Origin: Victivallaceae bacterium
GTDB taxonomy: Bacteria; Verrucomicrobiota; Lentisphaeria; Victivallales; Victivallaceae
DNA: 64,000 nucleotides
Direction of reading: 5' to 3'
Assembly (NCBI GenBank): GCA_028709805.1
Contig: JAQUTL010000005.1
Span: forward strand, 1 to 64,000
The translations under genes were made by a program, and so were the position numbers. The notes under the pieces were generated by a model that was not told the origin of the DNA, searched no databases, and saw only the letters and a program-made list of their open reading frames with translations. Shown one piece after another: positions 25,629 to 35,556 of the stretch. Within the stretch, counting starts at the first letter, position 1. Each line of letters begins with the position of its first letter.

Positions 25629-27065
25629 ATGGGCGGCTTTTTCGGCGTGGCGGCGGACTATGATTGTGTAAGCGAACTTTTTTACGGCACCGACTATCAC
25701 TCACACCTCGGTACAAAACGCGGCGGTATGGCGGTGGCCGATCACACCGGAAGGATCACCAGGTCGATCCATGACATCACCAACGCGCAGTTCAGGTCAA
25801 AATTCGACGACGATCTGTCAATATTTTCCGGGAATGCCGGCATCGGCATCATCAGCGACTTGGAGGATCAACCGTTGCTGATAACTTCACGGCTCGGGAA
25901 TTTCGCCATCGTCACGGTCGGAAAAATCAACAATATCGAAGACCTTACCGAGCGGATGCTGAAAAACCGCTTCGCCCACTTTTCCGAGACCGGCGACGAC
26001 GAGCTTAATCCGACCGAACTGGTGGCGGCGCTCATCAGCCAGAAGGACTCCTTTGTCGACGGCATCAAGTACGCCCAGAGTCTGATCAAAGGCTCGTGCA
26101 GCATCATGATACTTTGCGGGCAGACCATCTATGCCGCCCGCGATCTTTACGGCCGCACTCCGGTCATCGTCGGCGTCAAGGAGGGCGCCCACGCGATTAC
26201 CATGGAGACCACGGCGTTTCCGAATCTCGGCTACGAGCTGAAATATGAACTCGGTCCCGGCGAGATCGCCGAAATCACCTCCGACAAGGTGGTGCAGAAA
26301 CGCGAACCTCTGGCCGAAATGCAGATATGCTCCTTCCTGTGGGTCTATTACGGTTATCCGTCCAGTTGTTACGAGGGGATAAACACCGAGACCGTCCGCT
26401 ACGCCAACGGCGCGCTGCTGTCGGAGGCCGACGGCAAGGTGGACGTCGATTCGATCTGCGGCATTCCCGACTCCGGAATCGCCCACGCCATCGGTTACAG
26501 CAATCACTGCAAGATACCGTATCAGCGCAGTTTCGTCAAGTACACCCCGACCTGGCCGCGCAGCTTCATGCCGCAGAACCAGTCGGTCCGCAATCTGGTG
26601 GCGAAAATGAAACTGATCCCGGTCAAGGAACAGATTCGAGACAAGCGCCTGCTGTTTTGCGACGACTCCATTGTCCGCGGCACCCAGCTGCGCGACACGG
26701 TGGTGCGGCTGTACGAAGACGGTGTAAAGGAAGTGCATATGCGTTCGGCCTGCCCGCCGCTGGTGTTCGGCTGTAAATTTCTCAATTTCTCACGTTCGCG
26801 CTCGGAACTTGATCTGGCCGCGCGGCGGGCGATCCAGAAATTCGAGGGTGAAGACCCGTCAGATGAAGTCATTGCCGGCTATCTGGTGTACGGCAGCGAA
26901 AAATATGAGAAAATGGTTGAATCAATCCGGAAGGAACTGAATCTGTCGTCATTGAAATTCCAGTCTCTGGACAATCTGGTGGCGGCGATCGGTCTGCCCA
27001 AGGAGCGGCTCTGCACCTATTGCTGGGACGGGTATGAGCCTGAATCGGCAAAAGCGGAAAAATGA
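25629..27065 (+). CDS. Amidophosphoribosyltransferase-like protein lacking the glutaminase cysteine
   Basis: The 478-residue protein has the two-domain PurF layout. The N-terminal part is Ntn-hydrolase-like (LFYGTDYHSHLGTKRGGMAV; ARDLYGRTPVIVG). The C-terminal part is a PRTase domain with the PRPP loop LLFCDDSIVRGTQLRD (about 341-356). True PurF begins M-C-G-I/V, the cysteine being the glutaminase nucleophile; here the start reads MGGFFGVA, so glutamine hydrolysis should be lost. The ATG is firm (GGAGG and promoter directly upstream). As I recall, a conserved subfamily in Bacteroidetes and others begins the same way, so this is not a sequencing error. Possible roles are ammonia-dependent phosphoribosylamine synthesis or a regulatory PRPP sensor. 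It overlaps aroA by 4 bp. Confidence 0.85.
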   Translation: MGGFFGVAADYDCVSELFYGTDYHSHLGTKRGGMAVADHTGRITRSIHDITNAQFRSKFDDDLSIFSGNAGIGIISDLEDQPLLITSRLGNFAIVTVGKINNIEDLTERMLKNRFAHFSETGDDELNPTELVAALISQKDSFVDGIKYAQSLIKGSCSIMILCGQTIYAARDLYGRTPVIVGVKEGAHAITMETTAFPNLGYELKYELGPGEIAEITSDKVVQKREPLAEMQICSFLWVYYGYPSSCYEGINTETVRYANGALLSEADGKVDVDSICGIPDSGIAHAIGYSNHCKIPYQRSFVKYTPTWPRSFMPQNQSVRNLVAKMKLIPVKEQIRDKRLLFCDDSIVRGTQLRDTVVRLYEDGVKEVHMRSACPPLVFGCKFLNFSRSRSELDLAARRAIQKFEGEDPSDEVIAGYLVYGSEKYEKMVESIRKELNLSSLKFQSLDNLVAAIGLPKERLCTYCWDGYEPESAKAEK

Positions 27066-28339
27066 TACTGGAAGTAAAAAAATCAAAACTTGACGGTCGG
27101 GTGGCGGTTCCCGGCTCGAAGTCGCACACCATCCGCGCGGCGGCGGCGGCGCTGCTGGCCTCCGGCAAAAGTATTCTGCACAGTCCGCTGATTTCGGCCG
27201 ACACCGTGAGTACGCTGAACGCGGCCGAGGCGCTGGGCGCCGCGGTGTTGAGGGTTGACGACCGCTGGGAGATAACCGGAACCGCCGGACGGCTGACCGA
27301 CCCCGGAAGAGTGGTCGACATGGGAAATTCCGGCACCGGGCTGCGCATGCTTTCCGCGTTGTGCGCGAACTGCGGCTTCCCGGTGACGTTTGACGGCGAC
27401 GCGAGTCTGCGGACCAGGCCGATGAAAAATCTTGCGGCGGCGCTGCGTTCGCTCGGCGCGGAGGTATCGGCCGATTTTTGTCCGCTGACAATCCGGGGGC
27501 CGCTGACCGGCGGCCGCGCCGAAGTCGAAGCGGTAAGTTCGCAGTTTCTTTCCGCATTGCTGTTCGCCCTGCCGCTGGCGCCGGATGATTCGGAGCTGAC
27601 GGTTACGCTGCTTAACGAGGCGCCGTATGTCGGTATTACGCTGGACTGGCTGAAACGCTGCGGCATCCGGGTCAATGCGGCGGCGGACTATCGGCGGTTT
27701 GAGGTTCCGGGACGGCAGAAGTATCTGGCGTTCGACGCGGCGATTCCGGCCGACTTTTCCACCGCCTGCTTCCCGCTCGGCGCCGCGATGACCACCGGCT
27801 CAAAAATCATTATCGACAATCTCGATTTCAATGATCCTCAGGGCGACAAACTGGTGTTCGACCACTTCGCCGCCATGGGGGCGGAAATCGAACGCGGCGC
27901 CGGCGGAACCGCCGTGTCGCGCGGCAGGAATTTTATCGGACGCGACATCGATTTGAATTCGACTCCGGACGCGCTGCCGGTCATGGCGGCCTGCGCCTGT
28001 TTTGCCTCAGGCGTCACCCGCCTGCTCAACGTTCCGCAGGCGAGAATCAAGGAGACCGACCGGATCGCGTGCATGACGGCCGAACTGCGCAAAATGGGCG
28101 CGAATGTCGAGGAGCTGCCCGACGGAATGGTGATAACCGGCGGCGCACTGCACGGCGCTGAACTGGACAGTCATGACGACCATCGCATCGCCATGGCTCT
28201 GGCGGTCGCCGCAATGGGAGCCGGCGGCGCGCCGAGCACAATCCGGCACGCCGAGGCGATTGCCGTGACCTATCCGGGATTTGTAAATGACTTTGTTCGA
28301 CTCGGCGCGGCAATGCGTCCGGCGGTAGGAGCGTGCTGA
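27062..28339 (+). CDS. aroA: 3-phosphoshikimate 1-carboxyvinyltransferase (EPSP synthase)
   Basis: The 425-residue enzyme adds an enolpyruvyl group to shikimate-3-phosphate in aromatic amino acid synthesis. Seen: the substrate motif GSKSHTIRAAA, GNSGTGLRML, a late RIKETDRI and DDHRIAMALAVAA. Two-domain inside-out barrel; length is normal. Its ATG overlaps the stop of the PurF-like gene (ATGA). The acyltransferase gene starts 2 bp after its stop, so these genes form one operon. Confidence 0.96.
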   Translation: MILEVKKSKLDGRVAVPGSKSHTIRAAAAALLASGKSILHSPLISADTVSTLNAAEALGAAVLRVDDRWEITGTAGRLTDPGRVVDMGNSGTGLRMLSALCANCGFPVTFDGDASLRTRPMKNLAAALRSLGAEVSADFCPLTIRGPLTGGRAEVEAVSSQFLSALLFALPLAPDDSELTVTLLNEAPYVGITLDWLKRCGIRVNAAADYRRFEVPGRQKYLAFDAAIPADFSTACFPLGAAMTTGSKIIIDNLDFNDPQGDKLVFDHFAAMGAEIERGAGGTAVSRGRNFIGRDIDLNSTPDALPVMAACACFASGVTRLLNVPQARIKETDRIACMTAELRKMGANVEELPDGMVITGGALHGAELDSHDDHRIAMALAVAAMGAGGAPSTIRHAEAIAVTYPGFVNDFVRLGAAMRPAVGAC

Positions 28340-28340
28340 G

Positions 28341-29270
28341 ATGGCGCACCGTGAACAATCAAAAATCATCCTTTATCTGGAATATATACCGGTTTTTCTG
28401 CTGTATAAATTTGTGCGGCTGCTGCCGCTGCATGCGGCTTATTGGCTGTCCGCGGTGCTGTTCCGGATATTTTTTGCGCTTGACCGCAAACACCGCGTCC
28501 GCACGATCCAGCACCTGATGCACGCCAAGGTGGCGCCGGACCGCCGGCGCGCGGTAGCGATGGCCAAGGAGTGTTTCCGGCAGTTCAGTATGCTGCTGGT
28601 GGAAATCTTCAAGGGCGACCAGATGACGCGGCCGGATTCGGTGCGCATCGTCGGCAACCTCGAACTTGCAGCAAAATGCGGAGCCTTCGGCGAAGAGCGG
28701 CGGGTCTATAAAAACGTCATCATCGTCACCGCCCATTACGGCAACTGGGAAATTGCCGGTGGATTCTGGGTCAGATGCGCCCATACGCCGATGCTTTCGG
28801 TGATGCGCAGCTTCACCAATCCGTATGTGGGTGAACTGATTTTGCGCAACCGGCGCGCCCCCGGTCACGAGCTGGTGGACAAGGTCGGTGGCTTCCGGGC
28901 GGCTTACCGGGCGCTGAAACAGGGAAAGAGTCTGGCGCTTCTGGTCGATCAGCATGCCAATCATACCGAGGGGGTGGAGACCACGTTCTTCGGTCAACCG
29001 TGCCGGACTCACGCGTCGGCGGCGCTGCTGCATCTTAAAACCGGGGTTCCGCTGATACCGGAGGTGACCAGAAGAGCCGGCAATAATTTTAATTTTGAGT
29101 TCGTCGTCGGCGATCCGATTGAGTACGAGCCGACCGGAGATCAGGATAAAGACGTCAAGGCGGTCACCCAGATTATTACCTCCAGACTGGAGAAACTGAT
29201 TGCCGAAAAACCCGAGCAGTGGCTCTGGACGCACCGCCGCTGGTTGAATATCAATCGCAAATCGCGTTGA
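28341..29270 (+). CDS. LpxL/HtrB-type lysophospholipid (lipid A) acyltransferase
   Basis: The 309-residue protein belongs to the lipid A late acyltransferase family. It has an N-terminal membrane anchor region and the catalytic HX4E motif in TAHYGNWEIAGGF (about residues 132-140), followed by a substrate block GKSLALLVDQHAN and FFGQPCRTHASAALL. Enzymes of this family add secondary acyl chains to lipid A or acylate related glycolipids at the inner membrane. It implies a lipopolysaccharide-bearing outer membrane. Which acyl chain and position cannot be told from sequence. It begins 2 bp after aroA. Confidence 0.88.
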   Translation: MAHREQSKIILYLEYIPVFLLYKFVRLLPLHAAYWLSAVLFRIFFALDRKHRVRTIQHLMHAKVAPDRRRAVAMAKECFRQFSMLLVEIFKGDQMTRPDSVRIVGNLELAAKCGAFGEERRVYKNVIIVTAHYGNWEIAGGFWVRCAHTPMLSVMRSFTNPYVGELILRNRRAPGHELVDKVGGFRAAYRALKQGKSLALLVDQHANHTEGVETTFFGQPCRTHASAALLHLKTGVPLIPEVTRRAGNNFNFEFVVGDPIEYEPTGDQDKDVKAVTQIITSRLEKLIAEKPEQWLWTHRRWLNINRKSR

Positions 29271-29275
29271 CCGGT

Positions 29276-29304
29276 TTGCTTTTTTTCAAATCAGGTGCTA
29301 TTGT
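29276..29304 (+). promoter_or_regulatory. Promoter of accD
   Basis: TTGCTT (29276-29281), 17 bp, TATTGT (29299-29304), 37 bp before the accD start. Confidence 0.45.
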
Positions 29305-29341
29305 AATGAGGTTTTGCGAATTTTAACGTACGGATTTTGTC

Positions 29342-30196
29342 ATGTCATTTTTCAATACCGGAAAATATGCGACGATGCGGCTCAATCAGGAGCCTCACAG
29401 CCGCCACATGGAAGTTCCCGCCGGAGCATGGATCAAATGCAAGGCGTGCGGACGGACGCTTTATGTGGATCAGCTGGAACAGAATCTCAACGTTTGCCCC
29501 TACTGCGGTTGCCATCTGCCGATGACCGCCGCGCACCGGATAGAAAGTCTGTGCGATGCCGAGAGTTTTGTCGAGCTTGACGGCGGGCTGCGGTCCACCG
29601 ATCCGCTCAAGTTCTTTGATTCAAAATCATATCAGTCGCGGCTGGCGGACAGCGAGGAAAAAACCGGTCTCACCGAGGCCGTGGTCTGCGGAACCGCCAC
29701 GCTGGACAAACATCCGTTCGCCCTGGGCGTGATGGATTTCCGCTTTATGGGGGCAAGCATGGGGTCGGTGGTCGGTGAGAAGATAACCCGGATGCTCGAA
29801 TGCGCCGTTGAACACAAAATCCCGGCGGTGCTGGTTTCAGCCTCCGGCGGCGCCCGCATGCAGGAAGGCATACTTTCACTGATGCAGATGGCGAAAACCT
29901 GCGGTGCGGTGGAAAAACTTCACGCGGCGAAACTGGCGTTCATCGTGATAATGACCAATCCGACCTACGGCGGCGTCACCGCGTCGTTCGCATCGATCGG
30001 AGACGTGATTCTGGCCGAACCCAAGGCGATGATCGGCTTTGCCGGTCCGCGGGTGATTCAGGAAACCACCAACAGCAAACTGCCGGAGGGGTTCCAGACC
30101 GCCGAGTTTCTGCTGGACAAAGGATTGATCGACCGGGTGGTCGAACGTAAAAATCTGCGGCGCGAGCTTAGCTTGTGCCTCGAATATCTGTCATAA
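29342..30196 (+). CDS. accD: Acetyl-CoA carboxylase carboxyltransferase subunit beta
   Basis: The 284-residue protein has the N-terminal C4 zinc finger (CKACGRTLY ... CPYCGCHL), and the carboxyltransferase core with MDFRFMGASMGSVVGEKITR, ASGGARMQEGILSLMQMAKT and PTYGGVTASFA. With AccA it transfers the carboxyl from biotin to acetyl-CoA, the first step of fatty acid synthesis. No accA is in the window. Its stop lies 7 bp before the SRP RNA. Confidence 0.96.
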   Translation: MSFFNTGKYATMRLNQEPHSRHMEVPAGAWIKCKACGRTLYVDQLEQNLNVCPYCGCHLPMTAAHRIESLCDAESFVELDGGLRSTDPLKFFDSKSYQSRLADSEEKTGLTEAVVCGTATLDKHPFALGVMDFRFMGASMGSVVGEKITRMLECAVEHKIPAVLVSASGGARMQEGILSLMQMAKTCGAVEKLHAAKLAFIVIMTNPTYGGVTASFASIGDVILAEPKAMIGFAGPRVIQETTNSKLPEGFQTAEFLLDKGLIDRVVERKNLRRELSLCLEYLS

Positions 30197-30203
30197 AAAT
30201 TTA

Positions 30204-30310
30204 GCCGTCCGGACCGGACCCCGGCGCTGACGAACTGTGAATCGAGTCAGGTGGGGAACCAAGCAGCTCTAAGCAGCGGGTCAGGCGCCGGGCAATCCGG
30301 TTCGGGCGGC
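30204..30310 (+). ncRNA. ffs: Signal recognition particle RNA (small bacterial, 4.5S type)
   Basis: This region between accD and rph folds as the small bacterial SRP RNA. The apical loop reads CAGGTGGGGAACCAAGCAG (30248-30266), matching the domain IV pattern CAGG-GGAA-AGCAG with a GGAA tetraloop closed by TGG/CCA. The outer ends pair over a long distance: GCCG with CGGC, TCCG with CGGG (one GU), GACCGG with CCGGTT, CCGGCGC with GCGCCGG, then TGA with TCA. A TTTTT run follows at 30311. The RNA binds Ffh and targets membrane proteins. Its promoter probably lies in the end of accD. Ends are set by the pairing and may be off by a few bases. Confidence 0.9.
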
Positions 30311-30343
30311 TTTTTATTCCACAGCGGAGGGAGAAAGCTCGAT

Positions 30344-31105
30344 ATGGGAAGCAGAATTGACGGGCGTGAATGCGACGAACTTCGCCGGATCGAAATAATC
30401 ACCAATGTTCTGGCGCATCCGTTGTCCAGTGTTCAGATAAATTTCGGCGGAACAAAACTGATCTGCGCGGTTTCGCTGGATAAAAGCGTTCCGGCCTGGA
30501 TGCGGGCGCAGAAGGTCCCGGGCGGCTGGCTCACCTGTGAATACGGCATGCTGCCGGCCTCAACCTCCGAACGTAACAAACGGGAAAGCGCATCGGGCAG
30601 ACCGAACGGGCGCAGCATGGAAATTCAGCGCCTGATCGGGCGTTCGCTGCGGTCGGTGGTTGACCTCGGAGGCTTCGGGCCCAATACAATTTATATTGAC
30701 TGCGACGTGATCGACGCCGACGGCGGCACCCGCTGCGCCGGAATCTGCGGCGCGGCGACGGCGCTGCAGCTTGCGCGGCGCACCGGCTTCGGACGGGATA
30801 ATTTCAGCGAAACAATGATGCGGGAAAACGTGGCGGCGGTGTCGGTCGGGATAGTCGGCGGCCGGGCGATGCTCGATCTTTGTTACGAGGAGGACTCGAA
30901 CGCCGAAGTCGATATGAATGTGGTGATGACCGAGTCGGGAAAAATCGTTGAGATTCAGGGAACCGCCGAGCGCGCTCCGTTCAGCCGGGCGCAGGCGAAC
31001 GAGCTGCTTGATTTGGCCGAGCACGGTCTGAAACGGATATTTGAACTGCAGAGGCGCGCGGTGGAAAGCGGAGCTGCCGCGCCGGACGGCGGAGCGGAGC
31101 GATGA
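30344..31105 (+). CDS. rph: Ribonuclease PH
   Basis: The 253-residue 3'-to-5' phosphorolytic exoribonuclease trims tRNA 3' ends. Seen: RIDGRECDELRRIEI, the RNase PH core with WLTCEYGMLPASTSERNKRE (substrate and phosphate site), GRSMEIQRLIGRSLRSVVD and IDCDVIDADGGTRCAGICGA. The start at 30344 is chosen because GGAGGGAGAAAG precedes it; the longer frame from 30251 runs back through the SRP RNA and is an artefact. It overlaps dnaX by 4 bp. Confidence 0.96.
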   Translation: MGSRIDGRECDELRRIEIITNVLAHPLSSVQINFGGTKLICAVSLDKSVPAWMRAQKVPGGWLTCEYGMLPASTSERNKRESASGRPNGRSMEIQRLIGRSLRSVVDLGGFGPNTIYIDCDVIDADGGTRCAGICGAATALQLARRTGFGRDNFSETMMRENVAAVSVGIVGGRAMLDLCYEEDSNAEVDMNVVMTESGKIVEIQGTAERAPFSRAQANELLDLAEHGLKRIFELQRRAVESGAAAPDGGAER

Positions 31106-33120
31106 GCGAATATCAGGTCATCGCCCGAAAATGGCGGCCGAGGACTTTCGGCGATGTGGTGGGGCAGGAGCATGTGCTCCGGACGCTGAAGAATGCGATC
31201 AAGGCCAACCGGACCGCGCACGCCTATCTGTTTGTGGGGCCGCGCGGCGTGGGCAAGACCACCACGGCGAGAATTTTTGCCAAGGCGTTGAACTGCACCA
31301 ATCTGCAGGATGGCGAGCCGTGCGGCGAATGCCCGTCATGCGTGGCGATCAATCAGGACGCGTCGCTGGACGTGATTGAGATCGACGCCGCGAGCCACAA
31401 CTCCGCCGACTATATGCGCGAACTTTCCGAAGAGGTCATGCATCTGCCGATCGCCGGCAAATATAAGATTTATATTATCGACGAAGTTCACATGTTGAGC
31501 AAGGCGGCGTGGAACGCGCTGCTGAAAACGGTGGAAGAGCCGCCGGCGCACGTCAAATTCATCTTCGCCACCACCGAGGCGCACGCGGTGCTTCCGACTA
31601 TTGTGTCGCGCTGCCAGCGGTTCGATTTGCAGCCGATACCGAGCAATCTGATTCACGACCGGCTGGCAAAGATTGCGGCGGCGGAAAAAATATCGATTTC
31701 GGACGGCGCGTTGCAGGCTATTTCGCGCGCGGCGGCGGGCGGCATGCGCGACGCGCAGTCGCTGCTGGATCAGATCATTGCGTTTTTCGGCGGCGCCGAC
31801 GGAACGGAAATCGACGAGGAAACCGTGCTTTCAATGTTTGCGCTTACCGCTGGAAACGAACTTGAAGCGCTGGTTTCCGCGCTTTTGGCCAATGATCCGG
31901 CCAGTCTGGTTCGCGGTGTGTCGGCATTGGCGCGGCGCGGACGCAATCTGGAAACTTTGTTCGAGGACATTTTATCGACATTGCGCGGAATTGAACTGGT
32001 CATGCTGCTCAAAGACCAGGCGGCCGAGGTGCTGGACGAGGACCCGGAAGCGATCGGGCGTTTTGTCCGTCTGGCCGGAATGAGCGACCAGACCACGGTG
32101 CGGCTGCTTCTGGAAACCCTTTCCTCCGTGGGGCGGATACTGCGCGACGCGGTCAATAAGCAGATATTTCTTGAAACCATCATGCTCAAGGCGATGCGTC
32201 AGGCGCACGCGGTCCGGCTGGACGATGTTCTGATGAAGCTGAAAAATCTGCGCGCGGCCGGCGAACTTGAATATCTGGACAAGGTTCCGCCCGGCCGCCC
32301 GCAATCCGCGGTTGCGGCCATGCCGATGCCGGAACCGGTGAAGAAAACGGCGGTTGAACCTGCGGCGTTGAAGACGACGCCGGCGGAGCCTGCCCCGGAG
32401 CCTGTGGAAAAAACGGTGGTTGAGCCGGCGAAGGCCGTTGCGCGGCCGGCGGTTCCGGCTAAGACGGGGGTGACCGGGAAGTCTGCGTCGGAAACGGCTT
32501 CGGCGGTTGAAAAAGAAAAAGTTCAGATGTCCGGTTCGGACGGCGCGGCGCTTTGGGGGAAACTCGCTGAAATGGCCGGGAACGAGTTCGGTCCGGCGTG
32601 GAAGGAACGTTTCGACGGCGCAACCGTGAGCGGATTTGAGGACGATACCTTGAAAATTGAACTGCCGTTTGATCCGGCCGCTCCGGTTCCGACCGACGAG
32701 GTGCGCACTGTGGAGTCGCGGCTGATCGCGCTTATGCAGAATCTCACCGGCAACTGGGCGTCGGCGCTGCGGCTTGAATACCCGGAGTCCGACGGCGGCG
32801 GCGGAGAGCTGATTAAACCGGAGGCGGAGAAGTCATTGCCGTCGGCGATCGACGCGGCGGAGCCGGCGGTTGGTATGGTCGACACCGGGAATGCGGACGT
32901 TGCGGCGGACGAGGCGGCGAGCGGCGACGATTCTGACGGCGACGGTGAGGATGAATGCGTCCCGGAAGCCGATTCTGAAATGACCGCCTTAAATCAGGAA
33001 GATATTTCTCCAAGTCTGTTCAATGATCCGGACGAATACCGCAAGGCTCAGGACGATCCGGCGGTGAGGATGCTGCGCGATAAATTCGGCGGCGAAATCG
33101 TTGATATACACCGTCTTTGA
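31102..33120 (+). CDS. dnaX: DNA polymerase III subunits gamma/tau
   Basis: The 672-residue clamp-loader subunit has Walker A GPRGVGKTT (46-54), a zinc site (C-x8-C-x2-C-x2-C region CTNLQDGEPCGECPSC, about 65-80), Walker B with the IIDEVHMLSKAAWNALLKT helix, and domain III. After about residue 380 comes a Pro/Ala/Glu-rich linker and an acidic tail typical of tau. No clear slippery sequence for a shorter gamma form was seen. The ATGA overlap with rph suggests coupled translation. tgt follows 30 bp on. Confidence 0.95.
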   Translation: MSEYQVIARKWRPRTFGDVVGQEHVLRTLKNAIKANRTAHAYLFVGPRGVGKTTTARIFAKALNCTNLQDGEPCGECPSCVAINQDASLDVIEIDAASHNSADYMRELSEEVMHLPIAGKYKIYIIDEVHMLSKAAWNALLKTVEEPPAHVKFIFATTEAHAVLPTIVSRCQRFDLQPIPSNLIHDRLAKIAAAEKISISDGALQAISRAAAGGMRDAQSLLDQIIAFFGGADGTEIDEETVLSMFALTAGNELEALVSALLANDPASLVRGVSALARRGRNLETLFEDILSTLRGIELVMLLKDQAAEVLDEDPEAIGRFVRLAGMSDQTTVRLLLETLSSVGRILRDAVNKQIFLETIMLKAMRQAHAVRLDDVLMKLKNLRAAGELEYLDKVPPGRPQSAVAAMPMPEPVKKTAVEPAALKTTPAEPAPEPVEKTVVEPAKAVARPAVPAKTGVTGKSASETASAVEKEKVQMSGSDGAALWGKLAEMAGNEFGPAWKERFDGATVSGFEDDTLKIELPFDPAAPVPTDEVRTVESRLIALMQNLTGNWASALRLEYPESDGGGGELIKPEAEKSLPSAIDAAEPAVGMVDTGNADVAADEAASGDDSDGDGEDECVPEADSEMTALNQEDISPSLFNDPDEYRKAQDDPAVRMLRDKFGGEIVDIHRL

Positions 33121-33128
33121 AGCGCTAA

Positions 33129-34247
<1,119 letters not shown>

Positions 34248-34264
34248 AATTTGCTCTTGGAGCA

Positions 34265-34305
34265 TAAAAAAAGACGGCGCTTTTTTACGCCGTCTTTTTT
34301 TTTTT
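34265..34305. terminator. Bidirectional terminator between tgt and the alcohol dehydrogenase
   Basis: Stem GACGGCG (34273-34279) with CGCCGTC (34288-34294) is flanked by an A-run on the left and an 11-T run on the right. It can stop transcription from both convergent genes. Confidence 0.85.
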
Positions 34306-34312
34306 GTATCAA

Positions 34313-35371
34313 TCAGAAGAAAACCACCGGCTTGATCAGATCGGCCGGTTTGTGATTCATCAGCTCAAGCCCCTCCGGAATGTGCTCCATGCCGTAAAAG
34401 CGGTGTGTCACCAGCTTGGCGGGATCGACCCGGCCTGAGGTCACCATGGCCGCCATGCGCTCCATTCGCACCCGTCCGCCTGGAGTGAGTCCGCCGTTAA
34501 GCTGTTTATGCCCCATGCCGACGCCCCATGCGACCCGCGGCAGCGGCAGATAGTCGCCTTCGCCGAAATAATCGACGTTGCCGATCACGCCGCCGGCCTT
34601 GCATATCTTCACCGCCTGCTCCAGAACCGAAGGCGGTCCGCCGGAGATCACCACATGGTCAACACCGCGTCCGCGGGTGGCGTCGAGTATCTGCTTTACG
34701 ATGTCGCCGTTCTTGTAATTCACAATATCGGTGGCGCCGTACTCGCGGGCGACGGCGGCGCAGCGCTCGCGGCTGCCGACCGCGAACAGTCTGGCGGCGC
34801 CGCGCAGTTTCGCCCCGGCCACCGACATAAGCCCAACCGGACCGATGCCGATTACCGCCACGGTGGAACCCAGCTCGATATGGGCAAGCTCGGCGCCGTG
34901 AAATCCGGTGGTCATCATATCCGTCAGCATCACCGCCTGTTCCAGCGAGATGCCGTCGGGGATCAGCGCAAGGTTCATGTCGGCGTCATTGACATGAAAG
35001 AGTTCGGCGAACACGCCGTCTTTGACGTTGGAATATTTCCAGCCGTTGAGCATGCCGCCGGAGTGCTGCGGCGGGACGCCCTCTTCGATGTCGGTGGTGT
35101 GCCAGTCCGGAGTGATCGCCGGAACGATGACCCGGTCGCCGGATTTGAAGTCGCGGACGAGTTCTCCGACTTTGTCCACCACGCCGACAGCTTCATGGCC
35201 GAGAACCATATCCTTCCGCTCCCCGAGCGCGCCTTCGTACACGGTGTGGATGTCGGACGTGCACGGCGCCACCGCCAGCGGTTTAACCAGCGCGTCCAGC
35301 GGACCGCACTCCGGGACCGGTTTGTCAATCCATCCGGCGGCGCCGATGCCGAGCATTGCATAAGCTTTCAT
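34313..35371 (-). CDS. NADP-dependent secondary alcohol dehydrogenase (zinc, medium-chain)
   Basis: The 352-residue protein closely follows the clostridial/Thermoanaerobacter secondary alcohol dehydrogenase pattern: MKAYAMLGIG start, zinc ligands in CTSDIHT and GHEAVG plus the Asp in TDMMTTGFHGAEL, and a nucleotide site GIGPVGLMSVAGAKLRGA followed by VGSRERC and a Tyr in DIVNYKNGD. Those Ser, Arg and Tyr positions fit NADP(H) preference. Such enzymes reduce acetone and other ketones or act on small secondary alcohols, which fits an anaerobic fermenter. A TTG six bases upstream is possible, but the ATG at 35371 has GGAGG 8 nt before it and gives the usual length. Confidence 0.9.
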   Translation of the reverse strand: MKAYAMLGIGAAGWIDKPVPECGPLDALVKPLAVAPCTSDIHTVYEGALGERKDMVLGHEAVGVVDKVGELVRDFKSGDRVIVPAITPDWHTTDIEEGVPPQHSGGMLNGWKYSNVKDGVFAELFHVNDADMNLALIPDGISLEQAVMLTDMMTTGFHGAELAHIELGSTVAVIGIGPVGLMSVAGAKLRGAARLFAVGSRERCAAVAREYGATDIVNYKNGDIVKQILDATRGRGVDHVVISGGPPSVLEQAVKICKAGGVIGNVDYFGEGDYLPLPRVAWGVGMGHKQLNGGLTPGGRVRMERMAAMVTSGRVDPAKLVTHRFYGMEHIPEGLELMNHKPADLIKPVVFF

Positions 35372-35423
35372 AATCAATACCTCCTCGTTTTTGTTTTATA
35401 TTCCCGGCACGACAAGCGCCGTG

Positions 35424-35451
35424 AATATATATTTCCTCATCTGAAAGACAA
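35424..35451 (-). promoter_or_regulatory. Promoter of the alcohol dehydrogenase
   Basis: On the minus strand: TTGTCT (35446-35451), 16 bp, TATATT (35424-35429), about 50 bp before the start codon. Confidence 0.6.
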
Positions 35452-35487
35452 TATAATACAAAATAACAAAAAAGCAAAAAGGCGGTT

Positions 35488-35515
35488 TTGCTTTTTGGAG
35501 CGGCCGGGATATATT
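35488..35515 (+). promoter_or_regulatory. Promoter of the copper ATPase operon
   Basis: TTGCTT (35488-35493), 16 bp, TATATT (35510-35515), 41 bp before the start. No CueR-type long spacer is present. Confidence 0.6.
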
Positions 35516-35556
35516 GCTTTAATGAGGAAATGCGGAGACAAGGAGGAGGAACGGCT

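Noticed and set aside
30251-30343. N-terminal extension of RNase PH
   Set aside because: It runs through the SRP RNA, and the ATG at 30344 has a strong ribosome site and the usual family start.
32500-32530. A possible slippery site in dnaX for a shorter gamma form
   Set aside because: The A-rich stretch does not present the A-AAA-AAG heptamer in the reading frame, and no clear downstream structure was seen.
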